DNA of 64,000 nt from Cryptomeria japonica (lineage: Eukaryota; Streptophyta; Pinopsida; Cupressales; Cupressaceae), in NCBI RefSeq assembly GCF_030272615.1, contig NC_081413.1:333412302-333476301 (forward strand), given 5' to 3'. The notes under the pieces were generated by a model. The model was not told the DNA's origin. It did not search any database and saw only the letters and a program-made list of their open reading frames with translations. This document shows positions 60,213 to 64,000 of the stretch, one piece after another. A program made the position numbers and the translations under genes. The first letter of the stretch is position 1; the number at the start of each line of letters is the position of its first letter.

Positions 60213-60978
60213 TGTTAGGATTCCCAAAGATACTAAGAGGGGGGGGTGAATCAGTAACCGGTTGACATATTTTATGATCTTATTAAACAAATTGAATTCC
60301 AAAATAGTGTACCGATAAACAAGAATTAATGCAGTAAATAAGAATAATAAACACAACATAGAAAGCACACCATAACACAATATTTTTAACGAGGAAACCT
60401 GGTGTGGGAAAAACCTCGGTGGGATATGTGACCCACAATATTAACTCACTGGCCAATGAATAGATATTACTTACAATAGGGGCATACACATGCAGGAAGG
60501 CCAACTACCTAAAGCTCACTTCTTTAATACAAAATGAAGTCTCACTGACTTACAAAAATGGATTATGCAAATTCAATATAATGTATTGCTTCAGTTCAGC
60601 ACCTGCTATGCCAGGTTCAGTACCAGTTTAAGCTCATACAATAACCATAAACCTTACCCCAAAATTTGCCTTAATATTCGCATGTTCACATCTCTCTCTT
60701 TCATAAATGATCTACAAGATCGCATACTTATATATGAGTCCTATTACAATTCGCCTTGTTGGATTACAAAAAGATATTACAATTAAATACAAAATGCAAT
60801 AAACAAAATCTTGTCGGCTAGGGTGCCGGTAATCATCTTTGTTGCTCCCGGTAAACTATATGTCGGTGTAGAGTCTGTCGGTGCCGGTGCCCACCGGTGC
60901 CATAGGATTGCAAGGTTGCCATCAATGACAATACCTTCAATTACCTACAATTTCTCATTGGAGTGTGCAATGCCAACA
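60213..60978 (-). repeat. 3' LTR of element B
   Basis: 766 bases. Read on the minus strand it begins TGTTGGCATTGCACAC right after a purine tract and ends with TCCTAACA. Like the LTRs of A and C it has a G-run with GAATCAGT near the end (60236-60256) and a GAGGAAACC...GGGAAAAACC block with a GTGGG/CCCAC inverted repeat (60390-60436). Confidence 0.8.
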
Positions 60979-61136
60979 ATCTTCCCCTTTGGCATTGATG
61001 GAAACACCCATGAGAAAAATCCAAAAATGTATCCAAAAATTCAAAGTCTAAAATTTTACCAAAACTGTGTGTTCCCCCTGAGCAGATGATCTCTTCTAAC
61101 CATTATTTTCTCATTCCTACTACTCCCCCTTTGGCA
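60979..61136 (-). other. Element B polypurine tracts
   Basis: The minus strand has AAAGGGGAAGAT abutting the LTR (60979-60990), a second tract near 61072 and AAAGGGGGAGTAGT near 61120. Both outer tracts follow a CATTGATGCC sequence, so a PPT-like module appears duplicated. Confidence 0.75.
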
Positions 61137-63995
61137 TCAATGACAAAGGTTGTCAAAAATGTCAACTGAGTGTAGTTATCAGTTGGAGCCCTATAACCGG
61201 TTGGTTACAATCTGAAATAGTTCAGCAAGTACAAAATTTAGGCTCTCAGTGAACCTTTCACTATCCTTCAGTGCTGCTTATGTCCTTTGAATTGTACCGG
61301 TGAGGGTGTGCATTTTCTCTTTCAGTGTCTTCAGTCCTGGAACAAGTGCCTCTGAAATCTCTTTTCTCAAAAAGATGAGGATGTCAAGTTTCAGACCAAG
61401 TCTACATTTCAGTTCCTTAGCCTTGAACTTTATTCTTTCCTTTTCCTTCTCCAATTTCTCAAGTTTTTCCTCAAATTCTCCTATTTCCTACTCAATTACT
61501 GATAATGGTTCTGGTGAACCAATGAGATTATCAACAATATTATTTCTTTCTTTCTGTGCTTCACTAATTTTCTTGTCTATATCCATTGTCAAAACATCGG
61601 TCTTGCATGTATCCCTGTACAACTCCTTAAATTCCATTATTGTTTTGCTAAGTGCTGGTAAAAGGGTATCAATGTGTGCCATGCACTTCTTTATTGTCTC
61701 ATCAAAGAATTTTTCTTTTTCCTTGTTCATTTTCTCACTGAATGTCTCCTCATTAATCTGATGAACTATCAATAAGTTGTCGGTGATTTACTTAGACAAT
61801 GTGTCTAGTTGACTCAAATAATCTTTATTGTCCACATTGCACTTGGGTGCAATTAATTTCAATAAAGGAATTGTATCATCAATAGCCTTATATGCAAGTG
61901 CATTGCAATCTGTGATTTTCTTGATGGAATCCAATAATACCTCTGTTACATTTGTTAGTTTGAATTCTGTTAAGGAAGAACCAGAAGATTGTCCAACTAC
62001 CTTAACAATCTGCATTCTGTTAGTGTGAGTAACCTCTTTGCTTATGTTGACCTCTGGTAGGTCAGTTTGTGTCTGCATCTCAACTAGTAAAGGTTTGGGT
62101 TTCTCAGCAGTTGTTGGTGGCATTATCTTTGTCTCAACCTTTTTCTCTTCATGTTTCTCTTCATGTACCTCAGTATGTTTCTCTGTGCTTTCTTTTGTCG
62201 GTTTCTCTGATGAAGTCTTAGTATTTACTGCCGGTTTCTCAGTATGCACCTCTGAATTGTCCATTTCTGGTTTTTCTAACTCTGTTGGTTTTTCAGTGTG
62301 TGCATCAGTTACCATTCTAGTACCAAGGGGATCATCTGATTGTTTAGTATGTGTTTCAACCCCAATCTCAATATTTCCAACTATATGCTCAACTTGTGTT
62401 TCCATTTCAGTATTCTTAGCCAACGACTCAGTTGCCACATCTTTCTTCTCAGTGGTTTCCTTATCAACCACAATGTTTACCTCTTGTGTATCAATGTTCA
62501 TTGTATATGACACTTCAGAATTAGGATTGGTGTCTTCATGTGTTGATTCCAACTCAACATTATCAGTAGCCAGTGGTGTATCAATAGTCTATGCCAGTGG
62601 AGTATTAGAAGAAGGTGGGGGCAAGTTGTCTGTCACTTTTATGCTTGGAGATCCACCTACCTTTCCTTTACCTTTGTCCTTATCCTTTTGGTAAACTCTG
62701 AAAGCTTTGGGTTGTTTAAGTTCTTCTTTCTTTTCTTTCTCCACGAAGAAGATATCCCATTTATCCACTGTCTCTTCAGAGATTTCATTCATTCTACCAG
62801 CCATTAAAGCTACATGCTTATGACTAGTGGAAAATATAGTCCTATTAGCCTCACTTATCAGTTTATCAATTTCTTCTATTGATTTCACTGGGTGAACTAC
62901 AAGCAGTTTTTCTATCTTTATCTTCTTATCTAGTTCCACAATGGCTAATCTCTTAGCATCTAGTCTTATATATAAGTCACTTGGTAGATCATCTACGAAT
63001 TCTATCAAAAATTTCTTATATATGTCTAAGTGTAGAATAACATTGTTTTCTATGCTTTCCTTTTCTTCATTGGTAAAAGTATTATACAATTTGTTGACAT
63101 TTGAGAAGTTTCCATGATCCGTTATTTCATTCAAAAGATTGTCTAAAGGAGGAATAACTTGTTTTTCCTTCTTCTTCCTTGGTGTCATTTTATTTGTCGG
63201 GGGCCTTACTGCCTGTTGCTTCCTTCTTGTTCTCTTTGGTGTAGGAGCGGGTACCGATGAAGGTTTTCTTTTCCTTTCTACTCTCTTAAACTCAGATGGG
63301 ATTTCACTGTCAGATGAAGTTCCAACTGGTGAAAGATGATCTTTTGGTTGTATCCCTTCCAAGTCACTTTTCTTGATACCAGTGATATTCAATATGTTTT
63401 CCTTGATTTCTTTCACCTCTTTTGATGCTTTTATGATGGTTTTCTCTCTTTTCTTCCTTTGTTTAAGGGTTTGTACATTTCTCTCAATGGTTTCAGCATT
63501 TTCAAATATTTCTTCTTCAGGTTCTCTAGGGGCTTCAAGTAGGGCTTTAGCACATGTCTCAATTATGTTTTCATCTGCCTCATAACCCATTTCTGTTGCC
63601 CAAATAGTTCTAGGAACCATGGCTTCCATCCAGATTTCATCTTTCTTGATAACAAAACATATCTCTTTCTGATATTTGTCAACTATGCTTTGAGATAGTC
63701 TTTCCCTAGTCTTCATTCTAGCCTTAAATTCTTTAAAGTATTCAATTATGTTCTTTTCCCTGTCATCTCCCATGTTGGTAAAAATATCCAAAAGTTGTTT
63801 TCCTACCGGTATGTCAATACGAAATTCTTTTCTACATATATCGAGAACTTCCTTAGTGATGTATAGCAATAAGCACACAAGTAGATTACCAAATCTGAAA
63901 GTACCTTTCTTGTCACCTTTAATTTTCTTTAGGTTGTCAATTAGTTCATCCTCTAGCCATTCACATATGTCAATCTTAGTGTTATTGTTCACCAT
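61137..63995 (-). pseudogene. Element B accessory (env-position) ORF
   Basis: One frame from at least 63995 to TGA 61137-61139, with stops at 62589, 61788 and 61488 (the last a TAG at a likely CAG). N-terminal globular part (63995-63400). Then a Lys/Arg-rich region (63310-63140) with several basic clusters fits nuclear targeting. A KLYNTFTNEEKESIE segment (near 63085) is shared with the A ORF. A Thr/Glu/Lys-rich low-complexity stretch (62550-62050) precedes a coiled-coil-like C-terminus (61960-61200). No membrane segment or signal peptide was seen, so 'env-like' describes position only. The true N-terminus may lie beyond the window. Confidence 0.7.
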
Positions 63996-64000
63996 GCCAT

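Larger units (their letters stand above)
60213..64000 (-). mobile_element. Element B: Sirevirus-like copia element inserted in element C, partial
   Basis: On the minus strand an accessory ORF (63995 and beyond to 61137) is followed by purine tracts and an LTR (60978-60213). The plus-strand LTR starts TGTTAGGATTCCC and ends TGCCAACA. The remaining internal region and other LTR lie beyond the right edge, so a TSD cannot be checked; the left flank is AACAT. Confidence 0.85.

Noticed and set aside
61137-63995. Calling the B accessory ORF an envelope glycoprotein
   Set aside because: It has the position of the Sirevirus env-like ORF but no signal peptide or membrane segment, and it has nuclear-type basic clusters instead.

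Overview
The window is repeat DNA from a plant nuclear genome. Every confident coding segment belongs to an LTR retrotransposon of a plant lineage (Sirevirus-like Ty1/copia, Tat/Ogre-type Ty3/gypsy, or a chromodomain-bearing chromovirus). No host gene, rRNA, tRNA gene or bacterial feature was recognised. Long LTRs, deep nesting and decayed reading frames suggest a large plant genome, possibly a gymnosperm; the species guess is inference only.

The layout is a nested stack, read here from LTR termini and 5-bp target-site duplications (TSDs). (1) Left edge, minus strand, 1-7138: a Sirevirus-like copia element ('A') with LTR, PBS, gag and a long accessory ORF, but no visible pol. (2) A second minus-strand copia element ('C') whose 3' LTR is at 7145-8670. 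Its pol is split: the RNase H end is at 9152-9804 and the protease-integrase-RT part at 57663-60212. (3) The split is caused by a plus-strand Tat-type element ('T', 9805-57662, TSD CAACT). T encodes gag, protease, a G-patch segment, RT-RNase H, a second (archaeal-type) RNase H, integrase and an antisense plant-mobile-domain ORF. (4) T is interrupted by a chromovirus ('V', 17121-34159, TSD CTTTG). (5) The gag of V is interrupted by a reverse-oriented solo LTR of a related family ('S', 21555-25799, TSD CAGTG). (6) The antisense ORF of T is interrupted by a second Tat/Ogre-type element ('O', 41157-55324, TSD AGCTC) with very long LTRs that themselves contain a long ORF. (7) The protease region of C is interrupted by another minus-strand Sirevirus-like element ('B', 60213 to beyond the right edge) that carries an accessory ORF of the same family as A.

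All elements look inactive now. Reading frames are largely collinear but carry stops, many of them TAG where CAG or TGG is expected, as methylation-driven C-to-T decay would produce. The most unusual items are: the accessory ORF lying wholly inside the U3 part of O's LTRs; the archaeal-type RNase H placed before RT in O but after RT-RNase H in T; regularly spaced GC-rich palindrome arrays in the LTRs of V and S; a palindrome-rich U3 in T with a paired, compensating arm change between its two LTRs; and three unrelated lineages that each carry a 'globular N-terminus plus coiled-coil C-terminus' accessory ORF.
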